Origin: Rhizomys pruinosus
Lineage: Eukaryota > Chordata > Mammalia > Rodentia > Spalacidae
Direction: 5' to 3'
Length of the DNA: 64,000 bases
Assembly: GCA_009823505.1 (NCBI GenBank)
Contig: VZQC01003052.1
Coordinates: 1,794,707-1,858,706 of the forward strand
The position numbers were made by a program, and so were the translations under genes. Positions 34,620 to 45,660 of this stretch are shown here, in pieces. How positions within the stretch are numbered: position 1 is the stretch's first letter; each line of letters begins with the position of its first letter. A model generated the notes under the pieces. That model saw only the letters and a list, made by a program, of their open reading frames with translations, made no database searches and had not been told where the DNA came from.

Positions 34620-37332
34620 CACCTGGGCAAGGGACCCTAAGGTAGCTGAAACTGAAAGGGCTATTTGTTTTCAGTTGAAAGTTCAAAGAAAAACTCAACA
34701 TTGTATTAGTTTACTCATCCATGTTTGAGAATTACACTGAAAACCTTGATCTTGCCAGAGTAGAGATGGAGGGGCCAGGAGGGCAGAGGCCTTACTAACC
34801 TACTTTCTACTGTTTCTCAGGAGTCCCCAAATCACCTTCACCTTCGGAGATTAACTAGGGGGATTTATGAGACTCTGCACATAGCTATACTCCAGATGTG
34901 GGAGTTTATCACAATGTAGTACGAATGAAGAGCTGGATCACGGGGAGGAAAGAGGCAAGGGAATCCCTGCCAGGCTCCATATTGTAAGCCGTCTGTGTAG
35001 AGTACACTTGAGTAGAGTCCTTTCTCCAGTAACTAGAAATACAGTATTGTGTGCAGTGTTTCTGCCTAAAGATCTTATGACTAACTCAGCACTTGAAGTT
35101 TCTACTGGGGTATGCTTTCATAACACCTTCTGCCTAGTAGGTACCACTCAATCTACCAGATTCTCAGAGGTAAGCAGGGGTTTAGCATAAATCAGCTTGT
35201 ATAATGTGGGACACATTGACCTATCCATGTCTGTTAAGAGAATGAGTCGACTGAAAAGCACCCGATGCCAAACAATGGCCAGCCTTGTAAGCAGACCCTT
35301 CCAAAGATGGTAATCTTGGACTTTGTTGATTCTTTTCTGCACAGTGAATACTCCATGAATGATAAATTGAGAACACATGAGCCAAACTTTTCCTTATTTA
35401 CAGCATCTTATGCTTGACAGATAATCCACTTAGCATCAAGTCTTACAGGAATTAGTTCCTGGGTGATTGGGAAACATGAGTGTTAAGTTGCTCAAGTATT
35501 TAAGAGAACTGCAGGAAAACAGAATTCAAAGCATTTCTGGGCCCAGGTAAAAAACTAGTCAATGTATATTGTATATGTCTCAACTGGACAATACGGTTGG
35601 TATATTAATGATTGCTCTCATTTGAAAAGCAGATTAAAAATGGAAAATTCATCACTTCTCATCTCCTAATAGCAAGAATATGGTTGGAAGAGTTACAGAG
35701 ATTTCTAGCAATGAAGCCACTTCATCCAATGACATAAAATCCATTTACTGCAAACATAAACCATGTTTTCAGCAATAATTTACATATTTGAAATGAAAAA
35801 GCTTAGAGACTGATAAGTGAAGCTTCACTAAATAGCCCTCTTATTGTGTCTCTTTTGCTGCCAAAATGACTTTTCTTAATACCAAGGTGGCATATTTATA
35901 GGACGCCATTTTCTCATGTAATTCACTGTCACATTACATTTCCATAAATATTTCCAAAGATGATGCAGCTGCATGTAGTATCAATCCACAGTGGTGACTG
36001 TGTCTTTGAAAAAATCAATAAAAATGTTAAGTAACATTTTATGGAGAAAAACCATTCACAATTTCACACAGAAGCCTACCTTATCTACATATGATTTTTC
36101 AGTTCCAAAATGAAAACATACTTTGTGACATTAGGTTCATATTATCATTGTTCACAGATTTAACATAACCAGTCTATATTTTTCCACAACATCATAATTA
36201 TCAGTAAATTACATTATTTGCTATACCAGAAGAGATTTTTATTTAAATATCTGCCTAATAGCCTTTATCCAAAGTAATCTATAGCCATCGCTAAACATCG
36301 AATAGTTAAATTTGACATTAATGAGTTGTCCATTCGTTGCCCTTTCAGTAACCACTTTTATTTAATGTGACTGCTCATAGTTCCTCTATTAATTATCTCC
36401 ATTTCAATTAATTATATACTTATACTGTAATCTCTTCATTTCTTGATTTTAGACATTCCTATCAAATACTTTCGGTTTCTTTATTGGTTTTTCTCTGTAG
36501 TTAGACACCACACTTCACTGGTTCTTCCATGTTGCGTGCTAGGATTTTCTTCAGTGTTCACTATGTAGTGAGGAGTTACAAGTGTTGCTACCCTCTCCAT
36601 TTATGCTCAACTTAAATTCTAGTATTTGTACTCACACTGTATAATGTGAAGCTTGATATTTACATACTATTCTATAGCCACATCTGATATTTATGGAATT
36701 ATTAAGTTAACTGTAAAAGATAAACCAACAAATAGCATCTGTATAATAATACCTCTATAGTGTCCATTCTTAGATTCAGAGATCAGTGTGCTCTTTTATT
36801 TCCATTCTACATAGACTTCACATTTTCCTATAATATCTAGTTGCCCTTGTTTTATTTCTTTCAGTATTGCTCTTACTGCCTCACTATAATTATTTAAAGA
36901 ATCATGGGTAGTAATGTATCTGTAGACCTCTTTCCCACTTGTTTCCGTTTTCCCACATCTCTCTCCCAAAGTAACCTATTCTTTTGTTTCAATCATCACT
37001 AATTACTGGTACAAGAAATATCCTAGAATTGTTCTATATTGTTCTTTGGGATTGAAATGATTATTTGTGGAAATCCACCTTCCCTTCTTTTATTCTTTCC
37101 AGTTAGAATATATGTGAAGATGTCTATGCTGCTACACTTTCCTGAATCAAGAAATCTAAATGTTGAAAGTAATTTTCACATAAAACTTTGATGTATATTC
37201 CATTAACATGCAGTGTCCATTGTTGCTGTAGTTCTTGCTTCTTTGTGGTTGGTCTGCTTTTGTGTTTAGTTGGTTCAATGGTTGGTTTTGTTGGTTTATT
37301 CTTCAGAAGACTCCTAGGAATTTCTGTTTATT
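34620..37332. other. AT-rich unique sequence, possible conserved non-coding DNA
   Basis: About 2.7 kb without a recognisable SINE or LINE and with long A/T-rich runs. The stretch 35480-36240 has intact-looking unique sequence with words such as ccaaagatgatgcagctgca (about 35954) and many ATTA/TAAT cores. I see no coding frame. Confidence 0.35.
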
Positions 37333-37351
37333 CCAGGCATGAAGAATTTTC

Positions 37352-37588
37352 TTTTTTTTTAATTCTTTTTTTTTAATTTTATTTATTTTGTATGTGTATG
37401 AATGTACTGTCTGCACGTAGGTTTGTGCACTCGTGTCGTGCAATGCCACGGAGGTCAGAAGAGGGTGTAGGATTCCCCTGGAACTGGAGTTAAAGACAGT
37501 TCTCAGCCATCATATGGGTGCTGGGGATCGAACCCGGGTCCTCTGAAAGAGCAGTCGATGTTCTTAACTGCTAGGCCATCCCTCCAGC
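37352..37588 (-). repeat. B2-type SINE, young
   Basis: Perfect 19-bp TSD ccaggcatgaagaattttc at 37333-37351 and 37589-37607. Intact B box, GCCTAG-type head, no 17-bp duplication. Confidence 0.97.
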
Positions 37589-37695
37589 CCAGGCATGAAG
37601 AATTTTCAAAGGTATAATGCTTTCTCAGAAGGTAGGCTTTAAAAAATATTTTATTTTAATTGATTCACAGTAATTGTGCATCGTCCTTAAAATAC

Positions 37696-37811
37696 TGTTC
37701 CACATTTCAGTGTGCGCATAGAATGTGTGAAGTGTACATCACATTTCATGTATTGTTCCACATTTCAATGTGTGCACAGAATGTGTGACGTGTACATCAC
37801 GTTTCATGTAT
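37696..37811. repeat. 58-bp tandem duplication
   Basis: Units at 37696-37753 and 37754-37811, each beginning tgttccacatttca and ending tttcatgtat. They differ at a handful of transitions. A third start (tgttct) follows. Not part of a repeat I recognise. Confidence 0.95.
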
Positions 37812-38017
37812 TGTTCTCTTCGGTTTTATTTATCGGTTTTGGAAAATTATTTTAAAACATTTCTTTGTCTTCTTATCTGATTCCCTAGATTTATTCTGTT
37901 ATATTTCGCTCATGCTTTTTATCACTGTAGATTTTGTTTTGGAAGAGACTGCCTCAGTATCATCTTCTACCCTCTTGGCTTTTTAAAATTTCAGCAGTCT
38001 TTTACATTTTATTCTAT

Positions 38018-38094
38018 GTAATATATTTTGTGCTGCTGTGGATTAAAGCTAAGTGTATGCTCTACTACTGAGCCACAGCCCCAGTTCAATGTCA
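38018..38094 (-). repeat. ID SINE (old)
   Basis: The reverse of an ID (BC1-related) element: 'tgtatgctctactactgagc' then 'cacagccccag', preceded by 'ctgtggattaaagc'. Confidence 0.8.
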
Positions 38095-38799
38095 CATTAA
38101 GCATTTTGCTCTTTATTCCTTTTAAAAAGCATATTGTGGGGTTTTCCAAGATGGCGGCTCCCGAGGCTGCTGTGCAGCAGCTAAGGGTGGGAGGTGTACC
38201 CTCCAAAGAGCATTGGAAAGCATCGGAGGTGGTCTGGGGGCATTTGGATCCTTAGGGACTACAATGTGGTGCCATAGACACTGCACGAGGGCGTCAGGAG
38301 ACAACAGGGATAGCCCCGGTGTGAGCTGAGCCTTTCTTCTACTGAACCCAGGTACAGACCTTGGTGCCTGGCCCTGGAGGATCTTAAATAGATTAAGGAT
38401 GGTGTACGGTGGTTCCCTGAGCACATCTCATGTGGGTTCACCCTACTTGGGTGTGGGGAACTCCAGCTGCTTTTCAGGGGAAGCATTGTGACCTTCCAAC
38501 CCAGAGGACCTGGAGTGTCTAGAACCCTCAGGATGTGGGTTTCACAGGACTAGGGGGTTCAGCCTGCTTGGGTGTTATGTGGCTTAGTCCATTTGGCAAA
38601 CTGTTTGCTGTTTGGGTGAGGAGTGTTGGTCTGTACAATGTTAGGATAGAGTTGAGATTTTGGAGCCTAGAGTGCCCACACCTGTTCATCAATAAGGAAG
38701 TCAACAAACACCTGAAGACTATAATCAACATTAGTGTCAGCTCAATAAGCACCTAGGCTTCACATTGGAACAATTCACTCCCAACAAAGGCTACCCAAA

Positions 38800-39870
38800 T
38801 GCCTAAAGCTCAATGAAAGATAGACTCAAGTGGATCTTGACCAAACACTAACACCTCTATTTAAGTACCCTCTAATGAAGACCCCTTGGATATAACTCAG
38901 GATACAGATCTCAAATGAACAGTTATGAATATGATTAGAGAAATTAAGGAGTTGAGAGAATTTAAGGAGCTTATAAACAAGGAAGTCCATGATCTAAAAG
39001 AAGGCAAGATAAACTGAAAGCGCATAATGATAAATAACAGATTGAAGTTACAAAAGATATAGAAACATTGAAGAAAATTCAAGTTGAAATGAAAAAAGAA
39101 ATGCAACATTCCAGAAAAAAATTCAGAAAGGATGGGAGAAACTCTTAATAGAATGGATGAAGTAGAAACTAGAATATCAAGATTGAAAGACAATATAGAG
39201 AAGAATTGGATAAATCAAGTAAAGTTTATGAAAAATAAAAATAAAAAAAACACACACACAGAAGAATGGAATTACCAGAAACTGGAATAATATGAAAAGA
39301 CCAAACCTACGAATTATAGGGATAGAAGAGGAAGAAAACTCACAGGATGATTGTATGGCCCAGGTCTTCGACAAAATTTTAGGGGAAATTTTTCCCAAAT
39401 TAAAGCAAGAGATACCTATACAAGTATTAGAAACATATAGAACTCCAAGCAAACAGAACCAGAAAAGAAATTCTCCATGCCATATCATAGTAAAAACACT
39501 AGATGTTCAAAGCAAAGCAAAGATATTGAGGGCTGCAAAAGAAAAACAAGTTACCTACAAAGGAAAACCTATCAGAATTGCAGCTGATTTCTCAATTAAG
39601 ATGATAAAAGCCAGAAGAACAGTCTAAAATATTCCTGGTTCTAAAAGACTATACCATATAGTCTAAAAGACTATAGATACCAACCCACAGTACTTTATTC
39701 AGCAAAAATGTCTATTATGATTGAAGGAGAATGGAAAATATTCCATGATATAAATAAGTTGAAAGAATTCCTCTCCAATAAGCCATACCTGCAGAGAATA
39801 CTTCAAGCAATACAAACGGTGGAGTGCAGAGATGACTATAATCAATCACACCAGAAAACAAATGATACAA
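38800..39870 (+). pseudogene. L1 ORF1 relic
   Basis: ORF1 encodes the RNA-binding chaperone of the L1 ribonucleoprotein. The N-terminal coiled-coil half has several stops. The frame 39292-39627 keeps the RRM and C-terminal domain starts: RPNLRIIGIEEEE, then EIFPKLKQEIPIQVLETYRT, HIIVKTL, and QVTYKGKPIRIAADFS. A frame break follows at about 39620, next to a duplicated 'gtctaaaagactata', and the C-terminal end resumes in another frame ([23 protein letters not shown]). It cannot make a full protein. Confidence 0.93.
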
Positions 39871-39889
39871 CCTTTATGGAAATAAAAAC

Positions 39890-40412
39890 CTATGGTAAGA
39901 ATGTACTAGAAATCAAAATTATTGGAAGCAATTTAATTCTCTCTACAACAGTTTTAAATATCAATGGAATGAATTCTCCAATTAAGAGACAGAGACTAGT
40001 AGAATTGATTAAGAAACAAAATCCCAGGGCTGGAGAGATGGCTCAGCAGTTAAGAATGCCGACTGCTCTTGCAGAGGCCCAGGGTTCAATCCCCAGCACC
40101 CACATGGTGGCTAAGAACTGTCTTTAACTCTAGTTCCAGAGGAATCCAACACCCTCTTCTGACCTCTACGGCATTGCACGACACGGGTGCACCAACCTAC
40201 ATGCAGACAGTACACTTGTACACATTAAAAAAAAAAATTAAAAAAAAGAAATAAAACCCATCTTGTTATTTTTTTCTTGTCTTCAAGAAACTTACCTCAC
40301 CTCTAAAGATAGATATTATCACAAGGTGAAAGGAGGGGAAAAAAAATACAAGTAAATGGCACTAAGAAAGAAAGAGGAGTCACTATGCTAATACTAGATA
40401 AAATAGAATTCA
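39890..40412 (+). pseudogene. L1 ORF2 N-terminal relic (endonuclease start)
   Basis: ORF2 encodes the endonuclease/reverse transcriptase. The segment [20 protein letters not shown] at about 39950-40008 is the APE-like endonuclease start. After the B2 the text continues with the 'ETHL...KDRYY' and 'KKEGVTMLILDKIEF' region in shifting frames (40260-40412). The reverse transcriptase domain is absent. Confidence 0.9.
40027..40257 (+). repeat. B2-type SINE inside L1 ORF2
   Basis: 'gggctggagagatggctcag' to an A-rich tail. The flanks aagaaacaaaatccca and aagaaataaaacccat form an imperfect TSD, so this insertion is fairly old. No 17-bp duplication. Confidence 0.96.
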
Positions 40413-42725
40413 AGGCTTTTGGTTGTGTTTTGTGTGTGGGATATTTGATCACTAGGTGGAACATCTTTGGGGCGGATAGACAGGCTTTTTGCCAGGCCTA
40501 TGTGGTGCATTTCTGAATATCTGGAAAGATTTGGTTGGCTGGAGCTGCCCCTGGGACTTGTAGGGTCACTTTAAGGTTTTTATTTTGTGGTGATGTGTTT
40601 GGGGGAACTTCCCCATTCTGCTGGATGGGCATAAATATTGCAAAGTTTAGTAGAAAATAAGATACTTGTACTGGATTCAAGTGGCTAAATGTTTCTAAAG
40701 TGGAATGGTATAAACATTAAAGCCAGTTTATTAATGGTATAAATGGGATTATAATCACACAGGGTTGTGGTTAGTTTTCAATCCATTCCTGGCTTGTAGT
40801 GGACTACCAGTTGTAGATTTGGATTAAAGGGGCATAGACAAGTAATGGGTTACCTTTGACTACTGAAAGATATTTTTTGGTTTCTGTCTATTATGTAAGT
40901 ATTACTTTTGATATCTGTTCTGCCCATTTCAAGATAACTTGACTCAAGAAAAGCTACATTTACTTTCCTGAACTAGTGGCATGCACCCCAGATGGAGACA
41001 GTTTGGACGGACTTGGTAAATTTTTCCAGCTTAATTCTGGTCCACAGGTATGCTTCCTGTTATTGGAAAATTACAAACCAGGATATGGGGTTTGGGAAAG
41101 TAAAGAGACTACGTATGTTTGTAGTAAATTGTTTATATTTATGGTATGCCTAAAATTGTTTAAATTTATCTTATTGGCTTTGCCTGCTTTTCCTATGGTG
41201 TTAAATTTCTTCTAGTCAATGTTTATGCAAGGCTTCTTAAGCCTTTCTTCAGTTTTTAATCTAAATATGATGCAATAATTAAAAGTACCAGATTTGTGTA
41301 ACAACTTTTTTGGATGCTTAATGCTCATATGTAAATCCCATACCAATTTGACCAAGGGATTAAAGGGACAATTTTGTTTCTTGCCCTCCTCTGAGGTCAA
41401 TTGGTCCCAGAAGATTTTGAATGGGGGCATCTCTTAAAATGTTCTTCAATTGTGAGTCACCAGGCTTCCTGTGCAGGGAGGTCTTGGAGATCTACCAACA
41501 GAACCCTAGCCAGTATCCAGTCTATAAAGAGGAAGCTCAATACAGAGGAAAGTCACCTTCTGCTCCAAAGGGAGGCCCGGTCTACCAAGACCTGACCTTG
41601 TCCTCAGTAGATGGAACTGGTTAAGAATGGCCAAAAGGAGCGAGTCATTCCCCCTACCCATCCACCCCCAAAAAAGTGTCCCCTTAAGACCAGAACCTCA
41701 GATGACCTTGAGAAAAAAAAAAGTTTGGATAATCTGGGCTAATTGTGTGGACTTAAGCACCCAAAAAGTAGGTATAAGCAAAACATAAACAGTCAATATA
41801 TTTCTTTTAAAGCCTGAAAGAATGTGCTTCCACATATTGGGCATAAAGTTATATGAAATAATGTTAAACCTTAGATCTTGGCCTTGATTAACAGAGTAGG
41901 GTCACCTGCAACTGAAGGACAAGCCCATTATTGTTGTTACTTAATGCTCAATAATAAAAATTTCCTCTTTCTTCCTAGCAACTATCTAAGTGGAAACTCA
42001 TATCCTGACTATTAAAAAGCCTGAAAAGCAGATCCTGAGTCCAGACATTATGACTGAATGAACAGAAGGAGAAACTTAATAAATGGACACTTTGAAACCC
42101 CTGGTCAAGAAATTCTAGTGGACTTTTAAGTTGGACATTGGAATTCACCCTGTTCTTACTTCTCCTGGTCCCCTGCCTAGATCATGTACCTAACTGCTCT
42201 ACTTTCAAGGGCACTAGTCCAGGACATTTTTCCCTCTATAGATATCCTTTTGGGGGTCTTTAGACAGACCCTTTGAATGGGGGATACCCCAGTTGCCACA
42301 CCCAACGTTCCTTTTCAGCATGGAAGAAATCCGAGTGGTTGGCATCCTGATTCCCTTCTGTAAATTGGGGTGACCCTTTTCAGAGAGTAACATAACTAAA
42401 CAGGAGCTAGAAATTGATTAGGCAGTTTAGGGATGAGACCCCCCCCCCAAAATTAACCAGATTCTTTCTCCACTGAGAACTCAGGGTTTCCTGGAATAGC
42501 CAGTAAACACATATCCTTCTGGTAGCCCTGAAAAGGCAAGAAAAGAAGAAAGAAAAGAAAGAGAGGAGGGGAAAAAAGAGAAGTACATACCAAGCCCCAC
42601 AGATTGATTCGTTATTTCACCAGAATAAGAAATGGAAATCCCCCCTCCAGTTTTTGTTCTTATTGCTTTGTTTTGTTATTGTCATTTTGTAGTGTTTCTG
42701 TTTTCCTGTGAAAAGAAAAAAATGA
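40413..42725 (+). repeat. Unassigned repeat family, copy 1 (blocks A', A, x, B)
   Basis: Block A'/A (41310-41640: 'cccataccaatttgaccaag', 'gtcaccaggcttcctgtgca', 'gtctataaagaggaa') matches 48660-48960. Block B (42220-42710: 'gaatgggggata', 'ttgccacacccaacgttcc', 'gaaatggaaatcccccc', 'tttctgttttcctgtgaaaa') matches 48088-48570. The B block ends in an A-rich run like a retroposed tail. Frames are broken, and 41401-41624 reads like a decayed coding piece. I cannot place it among LTR or non-LTR families. 40413-41220 has no match within the window. Confidence 0.6.
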
Positions 42726-43165
42726 AAAAGAAAAAAGCATGTTGTTTTGTGGTTGGAATCACTAACCATTTTTTTCCTAAAAAGCTGGTAAGGGGGGCGG
42801 GGAACACATTGTATCTACTCCCTGACTCATTTCTGATTTCTGTGGAGCCAATTTTTCTATTTATTCAACTTGTTTTCCTCTTTTCAAATTTTATTCTAAG
42901 GTATAATAACATCTAATTATGCATATTTAAGAATCAAGCAACAAAAAGCTGAGAAGCCCCTCATACCCACTAAAGTGGCTGCTATCAACTAAATAGTTAC
43001 AACAAATGTTGCTGGTTGTGGAGAAATTGTAACACCCATACACTGTTAGGGCGGGGGAGAAGTATATACCCAGAGAACGGAAATCAGGGTCTCAAAGGGT
43101 CCTTGTACACTTAGGTTCACAAAACAGAATTCGTAATAGCCAAAAGGAAAAAAAAACAAAAACCA

Positions 43166-43300
43166 AGCCGGCTGTGGTGGCAAATGCCTTTAATCCCAGC
43201 ACTTGGGAAACAGAGGCAGGTGGATCTCTGTGAGTTCAAGGCCAGCCTGGTCTACATAGTGCGTTCCAGGCCAGCTGGAACTACAGGGACACCCTGTCTG

Positions 43301-43330
<30 letters not shown>
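43166..43330 (+). repeat. B1 SINE with 35-nt poly(A)
   Basis: 'agccggctgtggtggcaaat' to 'gacaccctgtctg', followed by an uninterrupted A run, all inside the L1M relic. Confidence 0.96.
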
Positions 43331-43333
<3 letters not shown>

Positions 43334-43491
43334 AAGGGTCCATCAGTGAATTAACAGGTAAATAAGACAGTGTTTGTTTGTTTTGTGTGTGTATACCTTT
43401 AAAAATGACACACGTCACAACATTGTGATGAACCTTGAGAAATTGACAAAGAAGTAGGTATTAAGAACATGAATATTATAGAAATGCAGTT

Positions 43492-43495
43492 TTTT

Positions 43496-43532
<37 letters not shown>

Positions 43533-43743
43533 TTTGAATGTACTGTCTGCATGTAGGTTTGTGCACCCGTGTCCTGCAATGCCACAGAGGTGGGAAGAGG
43601 GTGTCCGATTCCCCTGGAACTGGAGTTCTCTTGGAATTGGAGTTACAGACAGTTCTTAGCCACCATGTGGGTGCTGGGAATCAAACCCGGGTCCTCTGCA
43701 AGAGCAGTCGGTGCTCTTAACCACTAGGCCATCCCTCCAGCCC
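43492..43743 (-). repeat. B2-type SINE, 17-bp-duplication subfamily, (TTTA)n tail
   Basis: TSD agaaatgcagtt at 43480-43491 and 43744-43755. Duplicated block at 43611-43627 and 43628-43644. The A-rich tail has become about 11 ATTT units. Confidence 0.97.
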
Positions 43744-43943
43744 AGAAATGCAGTTATATGACACCTCAGGTGCCCAAATTCATAGAAACAAGAAAGTGAA
43801 TGGTTATTGTGAGTGGCTAAGGAAGGAGAGAAATGTGAGTGTTGTTTAATGAGCTTGAGGTTTTCAAGAAGGGGTGGGTTGCACAACATTGTGAGTACAC
43901 AAACAATACTGGCCTGAACATTTAAAAGTAAGAACGTATATAT

Positions 43944-44115
43944 CTGGGGCTGGAGTTATGAGCACTGGCTGCTCTTAAAGATGACACAGGTTCAATTCCC
44001 AGGACCCACATGGTGGCTAACAAATGTCCATAATTCCAGTTCCAGGGAATCTGATGCCCTCTTCTGACACATGTGTACTATATAGGTGCAGGCAAAATAC
44101 ACACATAAAAATAAA
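43944..44115 (+). repeat. B2-type SINE (old, partly deleted head)
   Basis: 'tctggggctggagttatgag' lacks the A-box region; 'ggttcaattcccaggaccca' and 'ctgatgccctcttctgacac' remain. The flanks gtatatatct and gtatatttct are a likely decayed TSD. Confidence 0.9.
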
Positions 44116-44376
44116 AAGTATATTTCTGTATACTATAGGGTTTTGTGTAAATAATAATAATTTTAAGAAATATGTTATTGACTTTTTGTGCTTTTGATAC
44201 ACTAGTTCTTAACCAAATTAATAAAATTTGAATTTAAAAAAATTAAAGAAAAGATGAACCCAGCAGGAAACTAGAGTGGTTAGCCCTTAGATCCTATCCG
44301 TCACCTTCTTGGCTGTTAACATTTCATTTTAGTAGTATCTAATTTAAATTGAATGTCAGACAATGATAATATTTTT

Positions 44377-44527
44377 GATTTTTTTTTTTTTGTCTTTTTG
44401 AGACAAGGTCTCCCTGTAGCCCCAGCCATCCTGGAACTCACTCTATAGACCAGGCTGGCCTTGAGAGATCAGCCTGCCTCTGCCTCTCGAGTGCTAGGAT
44501 TAAAAGCATATACCTCCATGCCTGGCC
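44377..44527 (-). repeat. B1 SINE
   Basis: T tract, 'gtctttttgagacaaggtct', 'tatagaccaggctggccttg', 'ctccatgcctggcc'. About 15 bp are missing after 'ccttgagagatc'. Confidence 0.94.
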
Positions 44528-44802
44528 GATTTTCTAAAATAATCAATATTTTAAATGCATAAGATGTATTTTCTCAAAGAAGTATTATTTGTACTTTACT
44601 TCTAGGGAGGAGAAAGGAGGCACTATTGCTAGAACAACACTTCACAAGAATCCTTGACACAGAGGCAGGGTTTTCCTGACCAGTCAATAATATCAGACAC
44701 GATTCTTGCATTTCACTATTTAGATTTTAGATTCACTCTGGGGTTTTTGTTTTACTTTTAACGTAAGAATATTATTCATTTTTTAGCTTCAGAATCTCTT
44801 AA

Positions 44803-44915
44803 CTGAGCCAGGTGTGTTGGGACAGGCCTATAATACCAGCACAAGGTGGATGGAGGCAGTCAGATTAGGAGTTAAAAAAGAATGGACTGATATAGTCAAA
44901 TTCTGCCCAAAACAA
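44803..44915 (+). repeat. B1-like SINE (very old)
   Basis: 'gagccaggtgtgttgggaca', 'ggcctataataccagcac' only. Confidence 0.6.
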
Positions 44916-44944
44916 TAAACCTTTGCAGAGAAAAACTTTAAAAA

Positions 44945-45175
44945 AGACTACAACTTAAAAAAAAACTTTAAAAAGCTTTAAAAAGATGCAGGACATGTAT
45001 GGCAGAATGCATGAACTGGGGTGGGGTGGGGGGAAGGGAAAGGAGAATATGTGTAAATTGAACTGAAAAATGATGTCTGAAATACACAAAACATCGATAA
45101 AAATAAAATAAAATAAAACAAACAAAAACATAAAAAAATAAAATAAAACACAAAAAATCAATAAAGTATCTTATT
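44945..45175 (+). mobile_element. L1 3' terminal stub
   Basis: 'gatgcaggacatgtatggca', 'gaatgcatgaactggggtgg', a G-rich run, 'gaaatacacaaaacatcgat' and a long A-rich tail match the ends of the elements at 28801-30960 and 48088-50045. Confidence 0.85.
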
Positions 45176-45180
45176 TAAAA

Positions 45181-45382
45181 ACACTGTAATTGTGTTTATG
45201 AACTTTAAGTGAAATAGTTTGAATTAATTATGTTTGATCCATCTTTATATGATTATCGACCATTCAGATATAAAATGCTGTCCACATTCTTGATTAGTAT
45301 TTCTGTACTGATGTCTAATTTTTTCTGTCTCAATTCTATATTTGTAATAAACATTGGTGAGGCTTTCTGTCAAAAAAAAAAA
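45181..45382 (+). other. Possible retroposed 3'UTR fragment
   Basis: A unique-looking 190-bp block carries AATAAA at 45346-45351. A run of 11 A begins about 20 bases downstream at 45372, the spacing of a real poly(A) site. Its flanks, about 'aaagtatcttat' (45163) and 'aaagtattatat' (45380), could be a decayed TSD. I cannot name the source gene. Confidence 0.4.
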
Positions 45383-45451
45383 GTATTATATGCAGAAATA
45401 CAAGATACCATGTCTCGAAGACAAAAGGACACGGACAGAAGGAGAAGCAGG

Positions 45452-45660
45452 GGAAGTAGCCCATGTCAAGTGCTTGGCTAGCGCCCACAAAGCCCTGGGT
45501 TTCGTCTCCAGCACCACATAAAGGGAGCACAGTGGTTCATACCTGTAATCCCAGCACCTGAGAGGTAGAAGCAGGAGGATCCAAAATTCAAGGTTGTCCT
45601 CAGCTACATAGCAAGCTTAAGGCCAGCTTAGAATATGTGTGATACTTTCTCAAACTAACA
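45452..45660 (+). repeat. B4 (ID + B1-like) SINE
   Basis: The ID-like half 'agtgcttggctagcgcccac', 'ccctgggtttcgtctccagc' is followed by 'gtggttcatacctgtaatcc' and 'ttcaaggttgtcctcagcta'. This is the usual B4 order. Confidence 0.85.

Larger units (their letters stand above)
38139..40412 (+). mobile_element. L1 LINE with preserved 5' end, broken in ORF2
   Basis: Starts with 'ggggttttccaagatggcgg'. The CAAGATGGCGGC word at 38147-38158 is the YY1-type initiator site found at the start of L1 promoters. A GC-rich 5'UTR runs to about 38795, followed by ORF1 and the beginning of ORF2. ORF2 homology stops at about 40412, where the unassigned repeat begins. A B2 interrupts ORF2 at 40027-40257. No L1 3' end is attached. 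Confidence 0.9.
42938..44165 (+). mobile_element. Ancient L1M-type 3' end, interrupted by SINEs
   Basis: 'ctgagaagcccctcataccc', 'gtggagaaattgtaacaccc', 'cccatacactgttagg', 'ccatcagtgaattaacaggt', 'aacattgtgatgaaccttga', 'caaattcatagaaacaagaa' and 'ggttgcacaacattgtgagt' occur in the order of the old mammalian L1M ORF2 end and 3'UTR. A B1 and two B2s split it. Confidence 0.88.

Noticed and set aside
43166..43330. Poly(A) and (AAAT)n runs as mRNA ends
   Set aside because: They are the tails of B1/B2/L1 copies, except 45372 (listed as a candidate) and 55289 (no body upstream).
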